Source of the DNA: Variovorax sp. OV329
GTDB taxonomy: Bacteria > Pseudomonadota > Gammaproteobacteria > Burkholderiales > Burkholderiaceae_C
Direction: 5' to 3'
Length of the DNA stretch: 64,000 nucleotides
NCBI RefSeq assembly: GCF_900114785.1
Contig: NZ_FOUG01000001.1
Location: forward strand, 372,001-436,000
Shown here one piece after another: positions 29,418 through 38,840 of the stretch. A program made the position numbers and the translations under genes. The notes under the pieces were generated by a model that worked only from the letters and a program-made list of their open reading frames with translations, did not search any database and had not been told where the DNA came from. Numbering within the stretch: the stretch's first letter is position 1; every line of letters starts with the position of its first letter.

Positions 29418-30419
29418 ATGCGCCGCGCCCAGATCCCCCGCCTGTTCCTCGCGCTGGCAGCGTTGCTGCTTGCCGCGATGGGCGGCGTCGCGCAGGCGCA
29501 GTCCATCGCCAAGGGAAAGGTGCCGCGCCTGGGCTATCTCGCGGCCGTCTCGGCCACCGCCGACGCGCCGCGGCTCGAGGCCTTCAAGCAGGGCCTGCGC
29601 GACCTGGGCTACGTGGAAGGGCAGAACATCCACATCGAGTACCGCCACGAGAGCCAGGACCTGGGCCGGTTGGGCGCGCATGCGGCCGAACTGCTGGCCA
29701 TGGACATCGACCTCCTGGTGGCGGTGACCAGCAACGCCGCGGTGGCGGCGAAGAAGGCCACGTCTACCGTGCCCATCGTGTTCATGGGCGTCACCGATCC
29801 CATCAGCGCCGGCGTGGCCGAGAGCCTGGCGCGGCCGGGCGGCAATGCCACCGGCATCACCAACGTGGCGGCCGTTCTCACTGGCAAGCGGCTGGAGCTG
29901 CTCAGGGAAGTGGTGCCCAAGCTGGTCCACGTGGCCGTGCTGTGGGACCCGAAGGCCCCAGGCTCCATCCCGCAGTGGGAGGCCAGCCAGGAGCCGGCGC
30001 GCAAACTGGGCCTGCAACTGCATTCGATGACGGCCAGCAGCCCCGATGACTACGACATGGCGTTCAGGGACGCGATCAAGGCGAAGAGCACCGCGGTGTG
30101 GATCACGCTCAACCCGGTGGCCAATTCGAACCAGAAGCTGATCGCCGAACTGGCCATCGAGAACAGGCTGCCTTCCATCTGCGCCCGTGCCGACTACGCC
30201 GAGAACGGCTGCCTGATGGCCTACGGCCCGGGCTACAACACCGAAGGCAAGGACGGCGCGCGCTACGTGGACCGCATCCTCAAGGGCGCGCGGCCGAGCG
30301 ACCTGCCGATCGAGCAGCCGACCAAGTTCGAACTGATCATCAACCTCAAGACTGCCAAGCGCCTGGGCTTCACCATCCCGCGCACGGTGCTCAACCGGGC
30401 GGACAGGGTCATCCAGTGA
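29418..30419 (+). CDS. ABC transporter substrate-binding protein (ABC_sub_bind/TrpX-like)
   Basis: The 333-aa exported protein has a signal peptide (MRRAQIPRLFLALAALLLAA, cleavage near AQAQS). It then has the fold of the ABC_sub_bind family: VPRLGYLAAVSATADAPRLEAF, GLRDLGYVEGQNIHIEYR, LVAVTSNAAVAAKKAT, VPIVFMGVTDPISAGVAESL, ending in IPRTVLNRADRVI. No permease or ATPase gene adjoins it, so it is an orphan binding protein, as is common in Comamonadaceae and Bradyrhizobium relatives. The ligand is unknown. Confidence 0.88.
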   Translation: MRRAQIPRLFLALAALLLAAMGGVAQAQSIAKGKVPRLGYLAAVSATADAPRLEAFKQGLRDLGYVEGQNIHIEYRHESQDLGRLGAHAAELLAMDIDLLVAVTSNAAVAAKKATSTVPIVFMGVTDPISAGVAESLARPGGNATGITNVAAVLTGKRLELLREVVPKLVHVAVLWDPKAPGSIPQWEASQEPARKLGLQLHSMTASSPDDYDMAFRDAIKAKSTAVWITLNPVANSNQKLIAELAIENRLPSICARADYAENGCLMAYGPGYNTEGKDGARYVDRILKGARPSDLPIEQPTKFELIINLKTAKRLGFTIPRTVLNRADRVIQ

Positions 30420-30458
30420 GCCGCCGGGCGCGGTTGCGGCCTGTGGAATGATGGGCGC

Positions 30459-30971
30459 ATGACCCGATCATCATTCGCGTGGAGGAGGTGCCTCATGGCG
30501 GCTGGCTTGCTGGGCAGCGTGCTGTCGATTCTGGGCTGCGACCCGCAGCGCATCGACAAGCTGGAGGAGGGCGTCTCGACCGAGGCCGACGTGCGCAAGC
30601 AGTTCGGCGAGCCCGAGGCGGTGTGGGAATCGCCGCAGGGCCGGGTGTTCGAGTACAACCGCCAGCCCGCGGGCCAGAAGAACTACATGGTCACCATCGG
30701 GCCGGACGGCAAGATGGCCGCGCTGCGCCAGGTCCTGACGCCTGAGAATTTTGCGAAGGTGCAGCCAGGCATGCCCGTCGAGGACCTGCGCAAGGTGCTG
30801 GGCAAGCCGGCCAGCCGCAAGCCCTTTCCCTTGAAGAACGAGGTGGAGTGGGAATGGCGCTGGGTGCAGCCGCCGAACTCGCCGATGGTGTTCACGGCGG
30901 TGCTGGATGCGGGGCAGTTGAAGGTGGTGCGCAGCGGGTCCTCGCCAGACCGGAGCACGGAGGCGCCCTGA
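30459..30971 (+). CDS. Outer-membrane lipoprotein with BamE/SmpA-like repeats
   Basis: The 170-aa product has a lipoprotein signal with lipobox LGSVLSILGC (Cys about 27). Then two SmpA/OmlA-like segments follow: IDKLEEGVSTEADVRKQFGEPEAVWE and FAKVQPGMPVEDLRKVLGKPASRKPF. Both show the family pattern of G-x-S/P followed by a V/L-x-x-x-x-G-x-P turn. It may assist envelope assembly, but it is not the standard BamE and is not beside other bam genes. A downstream ATG (30495) would shorten the signal peptide. Confidence 0.8.
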   Translation: MTRSSFAWRRCLMAAGLLGSVLSILGCDPQRIDKLEEGVSTEADVRKQFGEPEAVWESPQGRVFEYNRQPAGQKNYMVTIGPDGKMAALRQVLTPENFAKVQPGMPVEDLRKVLGKPASRKPFPLKNEVEWEWRWVQPPNSPMVFTAVLDAGQLKVVRSGSSPDRSTEAP

Positions 30972-31093
30972 GCTTCAATCGCACCGCACGCCGGCCCACA
31001 GTGGTGGGGCCAGCCTCCGCTTGGTGCGCGCGCCGCCCGATTTCATGCCTCCGGAGGGCCGCCAGGCCGCATGCAGGCTGGCATCAAGTTTGC

Positions 31094-31112
31094 TAATCAG
31101 GTGTTCAATTAA
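31094..31112. promoter_or_regulatory. Candidate TetR operator 1, upstream of ABC operon
   Basis: The sequence TAATCAGGTGTTCAATTAA matches the motif before nicC (on the reverse strand TTAATCGCTTGTTCAATTAA) at 17 of 20 positions, counting the preceding C. It lies 150 bp before the substrate-binding protein start. The 30972-31261 gap also holds a palindrome GGGTTAACCC (31119-31128). The claim rests on recurrence near tetR-linked genes only. Confidence 0.55.
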
Positions 31113-31170
31113 TTTCGAGGGTTAACCCCAGCACGACTTCCATATGTCGGGTCTATTCTTCCATCAAAAA

Positions 31171-31186
31171 TTAATTGATCGTTTAA
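31171..31186. promoter_or_regulatory. Candidate TetR operator 2, upstream of ABC operon
   Basis: TTAATTGATCGTTTAA is a near-palindrome centred on GATC. It agrees with the motif before tetR (TTAATCGCTTGTTTAA) at 13 of 16 positions. It lies 76 bp upstream of the transporter operon start, where a repressor could block the promoter. Confidence 0.55.
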
Positions 31187-31261
31187 TTTATTAGCGCCGG
31201 TGACGCGAAGACCTGGGTCTTCGACGTGCCGGATGGTCTGGTCGCAACTGGAGAATTTGAA

Positions 31262-32395
31262 ATGCACAAGTGGTCCCAACTGATGTCCCTGACGGGCCTG
31301 GTCGCCGTGTCGGCACTGGCGAGCGCGCAGGAGACGGTGAAGATCGGCGTGATCGAGCCCCTCACGGGTTCGGTCGCCTACAACGGCCTGGCCTCGGTCA
31401 ACGGCGCCAAGCTGGCCGTCGAGCAGCGCAACGCCGCTGGTGGCGTGCTGGGCCGCAAGGTCGAGCTGGTGATCGAGGACGGCCAGTGCCGGCCCGCCAA
31501 CTCGGTCAACGCGGCCGAGAAGCTGGTGCAGCGCGACAAGGTGGTGGCCCTGCAGGGCGCCTTCTGCAGCTCGGCCACCGCGGCCGTGATGCCGGTGGCG
31601 GAGAAGTACAAGGTGCCCTTCGTCACCGGCGTCTCTTCCAAGGCCGACCTGACGGAGAAGGGCATGCAGTACTTCTTCCGCTCGGCCGAGACCGACCGCC
31701 TCATGTCCAAGACCTTCAGCAAGATCCTGGCGGACAAGCTGCAACTCAAGACCGTGGCCTACATCGGCGTGAACGACGACTGGGGCCGCGGCGGCGTGGA
31801 GGACTTCTCCAAGGACCTGGAGGCCCTGGGCGTGAAGACCGTGATGAAGGAGTACTTCGACCACGGCGCGACCGACTTCTACACGCTCCTAACCAAGCTG
31901 CGCGCCAGCAAGGCCGACGGCGTGTTCGTGGCGGCCGAGACGCAGGACGGCTCCATCCTGGTCAAGCAGTTCAAGGAGTTCGGCCTGAAGACGAAGATAT
32001 TCGGCGTTGGCTCCTGGGCCACCACCGACTTCATCGGCCTGACCGGCGACGCGTCCGAAGGCATCTACGCCGCGGTGCCCTACGCATCGAGCCTGTCGAA
32101 CGAGCGCAACAAGGCCTTCGTCGAGCAATACGCCAAGGCCTACAAGGAGAAGCCCGGCAAGTACGGCGCGGCTGGCTACAACGCGATGAACATCATGCTC
32201 GACGCCGTGCAGCGCGCCGGCAAGGCCGAGCCCGAGGCCATCCGCGACGCCCTGCGCAAGACCGATTACGCGGCGCCCAACGGCCGCTACCGCTTCACAG
32301 ACAAGGGCGAGGGCTACGGCTTCGACGTGGTGCTGGTGCAGATCAGCAACCGCGAGCCCAACGTGGTCGCGCAGTCGGCCACCGAGAAGCCCTGA
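31262..32395 (+). CDS. Branched-chain-type ABC transporter substrate-binding protein (nic-linked)
   Basis: The 377-aa periplasmic protein has a signal peptide (MHKWSQLMSLTGLVAVSALA, cleavage at ASAQE) and the LivJ/LivK-type fold. Recognisable blocks are VKIGVIEPLTGSVAYNGLASVNGAKLAVE, AVMPVAEKYKVPFVTGVSS and VAYIGVNDDWGRGG. It carries the ligand to the permease genes that follow. ATG 31262 with GGAGA upstream is chosen; a start 12 codons earlier would spoil the signal peptide. Candidate operators lie 76 and 150 bp upstream. With the nic genes downstream, the ligand is plausibly nicotinate, 6-hydroxynicotinate or a related acid rather than an amino acid; this is inference. Confidence 0.9.
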   Translation: MHKWSQLMSLTGLVAVSALASAQETVKIGVIEPLTGSVAYNGLASVNGAKLAVEQRNAAGGVLGRKVELVIEDGQCRPANSVNAAEKLVQRDKVVALQGAFCSSATAAVMPVAEKYKVPFVTGVSSKADLTEKGMQYFFRSAETDRLMSKTFSKILADKLQLKTVAYIGVNDDWGRGGVEDFSKDLEALGVKTVMKEYFDHGATDFYTLLTKLRASKADGVFVAAETQDGSILVKQFKEFGLKTKIFGVGSWATTDFIGLTGDASEGIYAAVPYASSLSNERNKAFVEQYAKAYKEKPGKYGAAGYNAMNIMLDAVQRAGKAEPEAIRDALRKTDYAAPNGRYRFTDKGEGYGFDVVLVQISNREPNVVAQSATEKP

Positions 32396-32414
32396 GCTGC
32401 GAGGACCCGACACG

Positions 32415-33287
32415 ATGGAACTGCTTTTCCAGTACTTCGCCAACGGGCTGGTGACGGGTTCGTTCTATGCGCTCTCGGCGCTGGGACTGACCCTGATCCT
32501 GGGCCTGATGCGCGTGGTGAACTTCGCCCACGGCGAGCTGTACATGCTCGGCGGCGTGATGGGCTGGTGGGCCACCACCCGCCTGGGCCTGGACTTCTTC
32601 AGCGGCCTGGTGCTCGTGGCCGTGGCCATGGGCGCCTTCGGCTGGCTGGTCGACCGCTTCCTGATCGAGCGCATCCGCCACCAGGGCGAGGAGCCCGGCA
32701 TCCTGCTGACCATCGGCCTGTCGATCTTCCTGGCCAACACCGCGCTGCTGGCGGTGGGGACCGCGCCGCTGAAGGTGGAGGCCCCCATCTCCGCCGGCCC
32801 GATGTTCCTCGGCACCGTGGTGCTGACCAAGCTGCGCGTGTTCGCGGTGGTGGTGTGCGCGCTGATGATCCTGGCCGCCTGGCTGGTCATCCACAAGACC
32901 CGCCTGGGCCGTGCCATGCGCGCCACCTTCCAGGACCCGATGGCCGCGCAACTGGTGGGCGTGCGCACCGCCAACGTGTACGCAGCCACCTTCGCCATGG
33001 GCACGGTGATCGCGTCCATGGCCGGCATGCTGCTGGGCTCCATCTACTCGGCGCAGGTGGCCGTCGGCGGCCTCGTGAGCATGAAGGCCTTCGTGGTGGT
33101 GATCCTGGGCGGCATGGGCAGCTTCGCGGGCGCCATCGCCGGCGGGCTGCTGCTGGGCGTGGTCGAGGCCCTGTGGGGCGGCTACGTGGCCACCGGCTGG
33201 GTGGACATCATCGGCTTCGCGCTGGTGATCCTCACGCTGGTGTTCCGGCCCTACGGCCTCTTTTCCAAGCGGGCGGAGCGCGCATGA
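32415..33287 (+). CDS. Branched-chain-type ABC transporter permease (LivH-like)
   Basis: The 290-aa inner-membrane permease has about eight hydrophobic segments. It shows the LivH signature near the start, ALSALGLTLILGLMRVVNFAHGELYMLG. The coupling-loop region TRLGRAMRATFQDPMAAQLVGV and GGMGSFAGAIAGGLLLGVVEA near the end are also typical. It starts 19 bp after the binding protein and overlaps the next gene by 4 bp (ATGA). Confidence 0.92.
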   Translation: MELLFQYFANGLVTGSFYALSALGLTLILGLMRVVNFAHGELYMLGGVMGWWATTRLGLDFFSGLVLVAVAMGAFGWLVDRFLIERIRHQGEEPGILLTIGLSIFLANTALLAVGTAPLKVEAPISAGPMFLGTVVLTKLRVFAVVVCALMILAAWLVIHKTRLGRAMRATFQDPMAAQLVGVRTANVYAATFAMGTVIASMAGMLLGSIYSAQVAVGGLVSMKAFVVVILGGMGSFAGAIAGGLLLGVVEALWGGYVATGWVDIIGFALVILTLVFRPYGLFSKRAERA

Positions 33288-34267
33288 AATTCGAGAAGCA
33301 TTGTCTTGTGGCCCTGATGGCCCTGGCCGCGCTGCTGCCGCTGGTGGTGCGCGACCAGTACCTGCTGCACATCGCCATCATGGTGCTGTTCTACGCAGTG
33401 CTGGCCAGCAGCCTGAACCTGGTGGTCGGCTACGTGGGCGAGTTTTCGCTCGGCCACACCGCCTTCCTGGGCACCGGCGCCTATGCGGCGGCCATCCTGT
33501 CGACGCAGTACGGCTGGCCGATGTGGGCCACCGTTCCGGTGGCCGGCCTCATGGCCGCGCTGGTGGGCGTGGTCATCGGCGCCATCACGCTGCGGCTGCA
33601 GGGTCCGTTCTTCGTGATCGTGACGCTGTCCTTCGCCGAGGTGCTGCGCCTGGTGGCCGACAACTGGATCGGTTTGACTAACGGCCCCATGGGCATCGCC
33701 GGCGTGCCTCAGCCGGCGCTGCTGGGGGACGCAGGCAACCTGGGCGCCAAGCAGTTCTATTACGCAGTAGCGTGGGTGCTGCTGGCGCTCACGCTCTACC
33801 TGAGCTTCCGCTTTGTGCACTCCAACGCCGGCCGCGCCGCGGTGGCGGTGCGCGAGAACCGCTACGTCGCGCAGTCCATCGGCATCCGGCCGCTGAGCTA
33901 CTCGATGCTGGCGCTGGTGCTGGGCGCGCTGCTCTCGGGCATGGCGGGCGGCTTCTACGCCCACTACATCTCCTTCGTCGGGCCCGAGGTGTTCCGCTTC
34001 GCCTTCATGGTGAGCATGATCATCATGGTGCTCATCGGCGGCAAGGGCACGCTGGTGGGGCCGCTGATCGGCGCGCTGCTGGTGACCTTCCTGGAAGAGT
34101 ACCTGCGCGAGGCGAAGGAGCTGCGCCTGTCGATCTTCGGGCTGGCCGTGATCGCCATCGTGCTGTTCCTGCCGCGCGGCCTGATGGGCTTCGTCGTGCA
34201 GTGGCGCGAAGCGCGCAAGGCGCAAGCGCCCAAGGTCGCCCACAAGGCCGAGAGGAGGGCGGCATGA
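33284..34267 (+). CDS. Branched-chain-type ABC transporter permease (LivM-like)
   Basis: This 327-aa partner permease has LivM features: [56 protein letters not shown], and [23 protein letters not shown]. It ends in a basic cytoplasmic tail. It overlaps both neighbours by 4 bp, so the five transporter genes are translationally coupled. The longer frame upstream is a shadow within the previous gene. Confidence 0.92.
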   Translation: MKFEKHCLVALMALAALLPLVVRDQYLLHIAIMVLFYAVLASSLNLVVGYVGEFSLGHTAFLGTGAYAAAILSTQYGWPMWATVPVAGLMAALVGVVIGAITLRLQGPFFVIVTLSFAEVLRLVADNWIGLTNGPMGIAGVPQPALLGDAGNLGAKQFYYAVAWVLLALTLYLSFRFVHSNAGRAAVAVRENRYVAQSIGIRPLSYSMLALVLGALLSGMAGGFYAHYISFVGPEVFRFAFMVSMIIMVLIGGKGTLVGPLIGALLVTFLEEYLREAKELRLSIFGLAVIAIVLFLPRGLMGFVVQWREARKAQAPKVAHKAERRAA

Positions 34268-35060
34268 GCGCGACACTGGCGATGAACGTGCCGCGCGCAT
34301 TGGAAGTGCGCGGCCTGGGCAAGTCCTTCGGCGGCATCCACGCGGTCAAGGACATCAGCTTCGACGTGCACCCCGGCGAGATCGTCGGCCTGATCGGGCC
34401 CAACGGCGCGGGCAAGACCACCTGCTTCAACCTGATCACCGGCTTCTACACGCCCAGCGCCGGGCAGGTGCGATTCGGCGGCAGCGACGTGACGGGGCGG
34501 AAGCCACATCAAATGGCCCGCATGGGCATCGTGCGCAGCTTCCAGAAGACCAACATCCTGAAGTCGCTGACGGTGTTCGAGAACGTGCTCACCGGGCACT
34601 ACATGGAGGCACGCCAGCCCCTTTGGCGCACCTTCTTCCCCGGCCGCGCGGTGCGTGCCACCGAAGCGGCGGCGCGAGAAAGCGCTGAGCGCATCGTGCG
34701 CACCATGGGCCTGGCCAACCGCATGGACACCTCGGCCTCGGTGCTGTCCTGCGGCGAGCTGCGCCTGCTGGAAGTGGCGCTGGCGCTGGCGGCCAAGCCC
34801 GAGATCCTGATGCTCGACGAGCCCGCCGCAGGCCTGAACAGCCAGGAGGCGCGGCAATTCGGCGAGATCCTCAAGTCGGTGCGCGGCGAACTGGTCAGCT
34901 CGATCTTGATCGTGGAGCACAACATGGGTCTGGTGATGGGTGTGTCGGACCGCGTGGTGGTGATGCATTTCGGCCAGAAGCTGGCGGAGGGCACGCCGGC
35001 CCAGGTGCAGGCCGACAGCAAGGTGGTCGAGGCCTACCTCGGCGGCGGAGGAAAGAAGGC

Positions 35061-35064
<4 letters not shown>
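34264..35064 (+). CDS. Branched-chain-type ABC transporter ATPase (LivG-like)
   Basis: This 266-aa ATPase has Walker [10 protein letters not shown] (about residue 41), a Q-loop [19 protein letters not shown], a signature [17 protein letters not shown] that departs slightly from LSGGQ, and Walker [13 protein letters not shown]. The H-loop is [10 protein letters not shown]. The C-terminal tail [15 protein letters not shown] is of LivG type. It pairs with the next gene to energise uptake. Confidence 0.92.
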
Positions 35065-35831
<767 letters not shown>

Positions 35832-35840
35832 CCCGACGAG

Positions 35841-35867
35841 GAGGGTGCCTGCGCGCACCCTCTTTTT
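35841..35867 (+). terminator. Intrinsic terminator after ABC transporter operon
   Basis: An 8-bp perfect stem GAGGGTGC / GCACCCTC (35841-35848 with 35855-35862), a 6-base loop and five T residues. It divides the transporter operon from the nic operon, which has its own operator just downstream. Confidence 0.9.
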
Positions 35868-35878
35868 GTCTCTGCAGA

Positions 35879-35898
35879 TTAATTGAACAAGCGATTAA
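35879..35898. promoter_or_regulatory. Candidate TetR operator 3, upstream of nicC
   Basis: TTAATTGAACAAGCGATTAA has inverted TTAA ends. Its reverse complement shares 15 of 16 bases with the motif in front of tetR. It lies 52 bp before the nicC start and just after the transporter terminator, where it would cover the nic promoter. Confidence 0.65.
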
Positions 35899-35949
35899 CA
35901 ACACGGGTCGGCAGGTCGTCGACCCATCAGATCAAGGAGTAGCAAGGAC

Positions 35950-37188
35950 ATGAGCAAGAAGACATTGCGAGTGGGCATCGTCGGTGGTGGCATCGGCGGC
36001 GTGGCCCTGGCGCGCGCGCTGCGCTTGCGCGGCATCGACGCCCACGTATTCGAGCGCGCGGGCGGATTCGGCGAGATCGGCGCGGGCGTGCAGATGACGC
36101 CCAACGCCGCCAAGGTGCTGCGCGCGCTGGGCTTGGGCGATGCGCTGGCGCGCATCGGCTTTTTGCCCAACGCCATGGTGGGCCGCAACTGGGACAACGC
36201 GCGCGAGCTGTTCCGCACGCCGCTGCGCGAGGTGTGCCCGCGCCTTTTCGGCGCCGACTTCTGGCATGTGCACCGTGCGGACCTGCACGCCATCCTGTGC
36301 GAAGGCATTCCCGCCGACCGCGTGCGCTTCAACGTGGCCTGCACCGGCGTGAGCCAGGACGGCGGCAAGGCCGTGGCGCACTTCAGCGATGGCACGCAGT
36401 TCGAGGCCGACCTCATCGTGGGCGCGGACGGCATCCATTCGGCGGTGCGCGACACCCTGTGGGGCAAGACGGCCTCGCAGTACACGGGCCACATGTGCTG
36501 GCGCGCGCTGGTGCCGGTGGAGCAGCACCCGCTTCCCTTCGTGAGCCCGGACGCTTCCTTCTGGATGGGCCCGAAGGCGCACATCGTCACCTATTACGTC
36601 AAGGGCGGCGCGGCGGTGAACATCGTCGCGGTGAACGAGAGCGCCGAGTGGGTCACGGAATCGTGGACCGAGCCCAGCACCCGCGATGAACTGCTGGGCG
36701 CCTACGAAGGCTGGCACGAGAACATCGTGCGCCTGTTCGAGAAGACCGATGCGCAGCAGATCTTCAAGTGGGGCCTGTTCGACCGTGACCCGATGGCTCA
36801 GTGGTCGCGAGGCCGCGTGACGCTGCTGGGCGATGCAGCGCACCCGATGCTGCCATTCCTGTCGCAGGGCGCGGCCATGGCCATCGAGGATGCCTACGTG
36901 CTGGCCGCGGCGCTGTCGCACTTCGGCGGCGACCTGGACAGCGCGCTGCTCGCCTACGAGGCCGAGCGCCGTCCGCGCACCGCGCGCGTGCAATTGGAGG
37001 CGCGCGAACGCGGCCGCACCTACCACCTCTCGACGCCCGACGAGCAGAAGAAGCGCGACGAGGAATTCCAGAAGGCCCAGGCCAAGGACCCCAATGCCGT
37101 GGGCATCAAGGCCGAATGGGTTTATTCCTACGACGCCACCGCCTGCGTCGAGCGCTTCGACGAAAGCGCGGAAGCGGCCATCGCCTGA
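35950..37188 (+). CDS. nicC: FAD monooxygenase, probable 6-hydroxynicotinate 3-monooxygenase
   Basis: NicC hydroxylates and decarboxylates 6-hydroxynicotinate to 2,5-dihydroxypyridine using NADH, FAD and oxygen. The 412-aa protein is a class A flavin hydroxylase: GGGIGG dinucleotide motif at 12-17, the DG region DLIVGADGIHSAVRDTL, and GDAAHPMLPFLSQGAAMAIEDAYVLA near 295. The C-terminal AEWVYSYDATACVE resembles the tail of Pseudomonas NicC. AAGGAG precedes the ATG. The following nicE-D-X-F genes all serve 2,5-dihydroxypyridine breakdown, which supports the call over salicylate or 3-hydroxybenzoate hydroxylase. A related hydroxylase giving 2,5-dihydroxypyridine from another pyridine is possible. 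Confidence 0.82.
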   Translation: MSKKTLRVGIVGGGIGGVALARALRLRGIDAHVFERAGGFGEIGAGVQMTPNAAKVLRALGLGDALARIGFLPNAMVGRNWDNARELFRTPLREVCPRLFGADFWHVHRADLHAILCEGIPADRVRFNVACTGVSQDGGKAVAHFSDGTQFEADLIVGADGIHSAVRDTLWGKTASQYTGHMCWRALVPVEQHPLPFVSPDASFWMGPKAHIVTYYVKGGAAVNIVAVNESAEWVTESWTEPSTRDELLGAYEGWHENIVRLFEKTDAQQIFKWGLFDRDPMAQWSRGRVTLLGDAAHPMLPFLSQGAAMAIEDAYVLAAALSHFGGDLDSALLAYEAERRPRTARVQLEARERGRTYHLSTPDEQKKRDEEFQKAQAKDPNAVGIKAEWVYSYDATACVERFDESAEAAIA

Positions 37189-37204
37189 CGCAAGGAACAC
37201 ACAG

Positions 37205-37984
37205 ATGACGAGCAAGACCCAATTCCGCATCGGGCAGATCGTGCCCAGCTCCAACACCACGATGGAGACCGAGATCCCCGCCATGCTGCGCCTGCGCGAG
37301 CAGGTGCGGCCCGAGCGCTTCACCTTCCACTCGGCGCGCATGCGCATGAAGCACGTCAACAAGGAGGAGCTGGCGGCCATGGACGCCGAGTCCGACCGCT
37401 GTGCGCTGGAGCTGAGCGACGCCCGTGTCGACGTGCTGGGCTACGCCTGCCTGGTGGCCATCATGGCCATGGGGCGCGGCTACCACCGCCAGTCGCAGTC
37501 GCGCCTGGGCGCGGCCACCGCCGGCAACGCGGGCGAGGCGCCCGTGGTCACCAGCGCGGGCGCGCTGGTCGATGCGCTCAAGGTGATGGGCGTCAAGCGC
37601 ATCGCGCTGGTGGCGCCCTACATGGTGCCGCTCACGAAGCTGGTGATCGACTACATCGAGCATGAGGGCTTCGAGGTGGCCGACTGGCGCGCGCTGGAGA
37701 TCCCCGACAACCTGGAAGTCGGCCGCCACGACCCCGCGAAGCTGCCGGCCATCGTCGCCGGTATGAAGACCGACGACGTGGATGCCATCGTGCTGTCGGC
37801 CTGCGTGCAGATGCCTTCGCTGCCGGCCATCGCGCAGGTGGAGGCGGCCACCGGCAAGCCCGTGGTGACGGCGGCCGTCGCCACCACCTACGCGATGCTG
37901 GGCGCACTGGGCCTGGACCAGGTCGTGCCCGGTGCCGGCGCGCTGCTCTCCGGCGCGTACTCGAAGAAGGGAGCGCGCGCATGA
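37205..37984 (+). CDS. nicE: Maleate isomerase
   Basis: This enzyme converts maleate to fumarate, the last step of the maleamate route, and needs no cofactor. The 259-aa product is of the Asp/Glu racemase superfamily, with PSSNTTMETEIPAM near the N-terminus. The two catalytic cysteines sit at Cys82 (LGYACLVAIM) and Cys200 (LSACVQMPSLPAI), the positions I expect from Pseudomonas NicE. It lies 16 bp after nicC and its stop overlaps the nicD start by 4 bp. Confidence 0.92.
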   Translation: MTSKTQFRIGQIVPSSNTTMETEIPAMLRLREQVRPERFTFHSARMRMKHVNKEELAAMDAESDRCALELSDARVDVLGYACLVAIMAMGRGYHRQSQSRLGAATAGNAGEAPVVTSAGALVDALKVMGVKRIALVAPYMVPLTKLVIDYIEHEGFEVADWRALEIPDNLEVGRHDPAKLPAIVAGMKTDDVDAIVLSACVQMPSLPAIAQVEAATGKPVVTAAVATTYAMLGALGLDQVVPGAGALLSGAYSKKGARA

Positions 37985-38811
37985 GCGGCAGCACCTTCCT
38001 CTATGGCGGCCAGGTGCATGCCAATGGCATCCGCCAGCACTACCTGCGCTACGGCGGCAGCGAGGGCGCGCGTGCCGGCCGCGATGCGGTGGTCATCGTC
38101 CCGGGCATCACCAGCCCGGCCGTCACCTGGGGCTTCGTGGCCGAGCGCTTCGGGCGTCACTTCGACACTTATGTGCTCGACGGACGCGGGCGCGGCCTGA
38201 GCGAAGCCTCGGACACGCTGGACTACAGCCTCGACGCGCAGGCGGCCGACCTCAACGCCTTTGTCGGCGCGCGGGGCCTGCAGCGCTACGCCTTCGTCGG
38301 CCATTCGATGGGCGGGCGTATCTCGATCCGGGCTGCCTCGAAGCAGCCCGCTGGCCTCACGCGCGTGGTCGCCGTCGACCCGCCCGTGTCCGGCCCCGGC
38401 CGCCGCGCCTATCCGGCCAAGCTGCCGTGGTACGTGGACTCGATCCGCATGGCCCGGCACGGCATCAGCGTGGACCAGATGCGCGAGTTCTGCCCGACCT
38501 GGTCCGAGGCGCAGCTTCGCCTTCGCGCCCAGTGGCTGCACACCTGCGACGAGCGCGCCATCGTCACCAGCTTCGAGGCCTTCCAGACCGACGACATCCA
38601 CGCGGACCTGCCGCGCATCGCGGTGCCGCTGATGCTGATGAGCGCCGAGCGCGGCGACGTGATCCGCGAGGAAGAGGTGGCCGAGATCCGCACCCTGGTG
38701 CCCGGGCTGCGCGAGCACCGCGTGGCCGGTGCCGGCCACATGATTCCCTGGGACAACGAGGAAGGCTTCTACGGCGCCTTCGGCGACTTCCTCGGCGCGG
38801 CCCTGGACTGA
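37981..38811 (+). CDS. nicD: N-formylmaleamate deformylase
   Basis: NicD removes formate from N-formylmaleamate to give maleamate. The 276-aa alpha/beta hydrolase matches Pseudomonas NicD closely in order of blocks: GGQVHANGIRQHYLRYGG, IVPGITSPAVTWGFVAERF, VDPPVSGPGRRAYPAKLPWY and AGHMIPWDN. The catalytic triad is readable as Ser109 (GHSMGG), Asp133 (VDPP) and His253 (GHMIPW). It overlaps nicE by 4 bp and precedes nicX. Confidence 0.94.
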   Translation: MSGSTFLYGGQVHANGIRQHYLRYGGSEGARAGRDAVVIVPGITSPAVTWGFVAERFGRHFDTYVLDGRGRGLSEASDTLDYSLDAQAADLNAFVGARGLQRYAFVGHSMGGRISIRAASKQPAGLTRVVAVDPPVSGPGRRAYPAKLPWYVDSIRMARHGISVDQMREFCPTWSEAQLRLRAQWLHTCDERAIVTSFEAFQTDDIHADLPRIAVPLMLMSAERGDVIREEEVAEIRTLVPGLREHRVAGAGHMIPWDNEEGFYGAFGDFLGAALD

Positions 38812-38840
38812 TTGATTCAACTTCACATCGGAGATTTGCC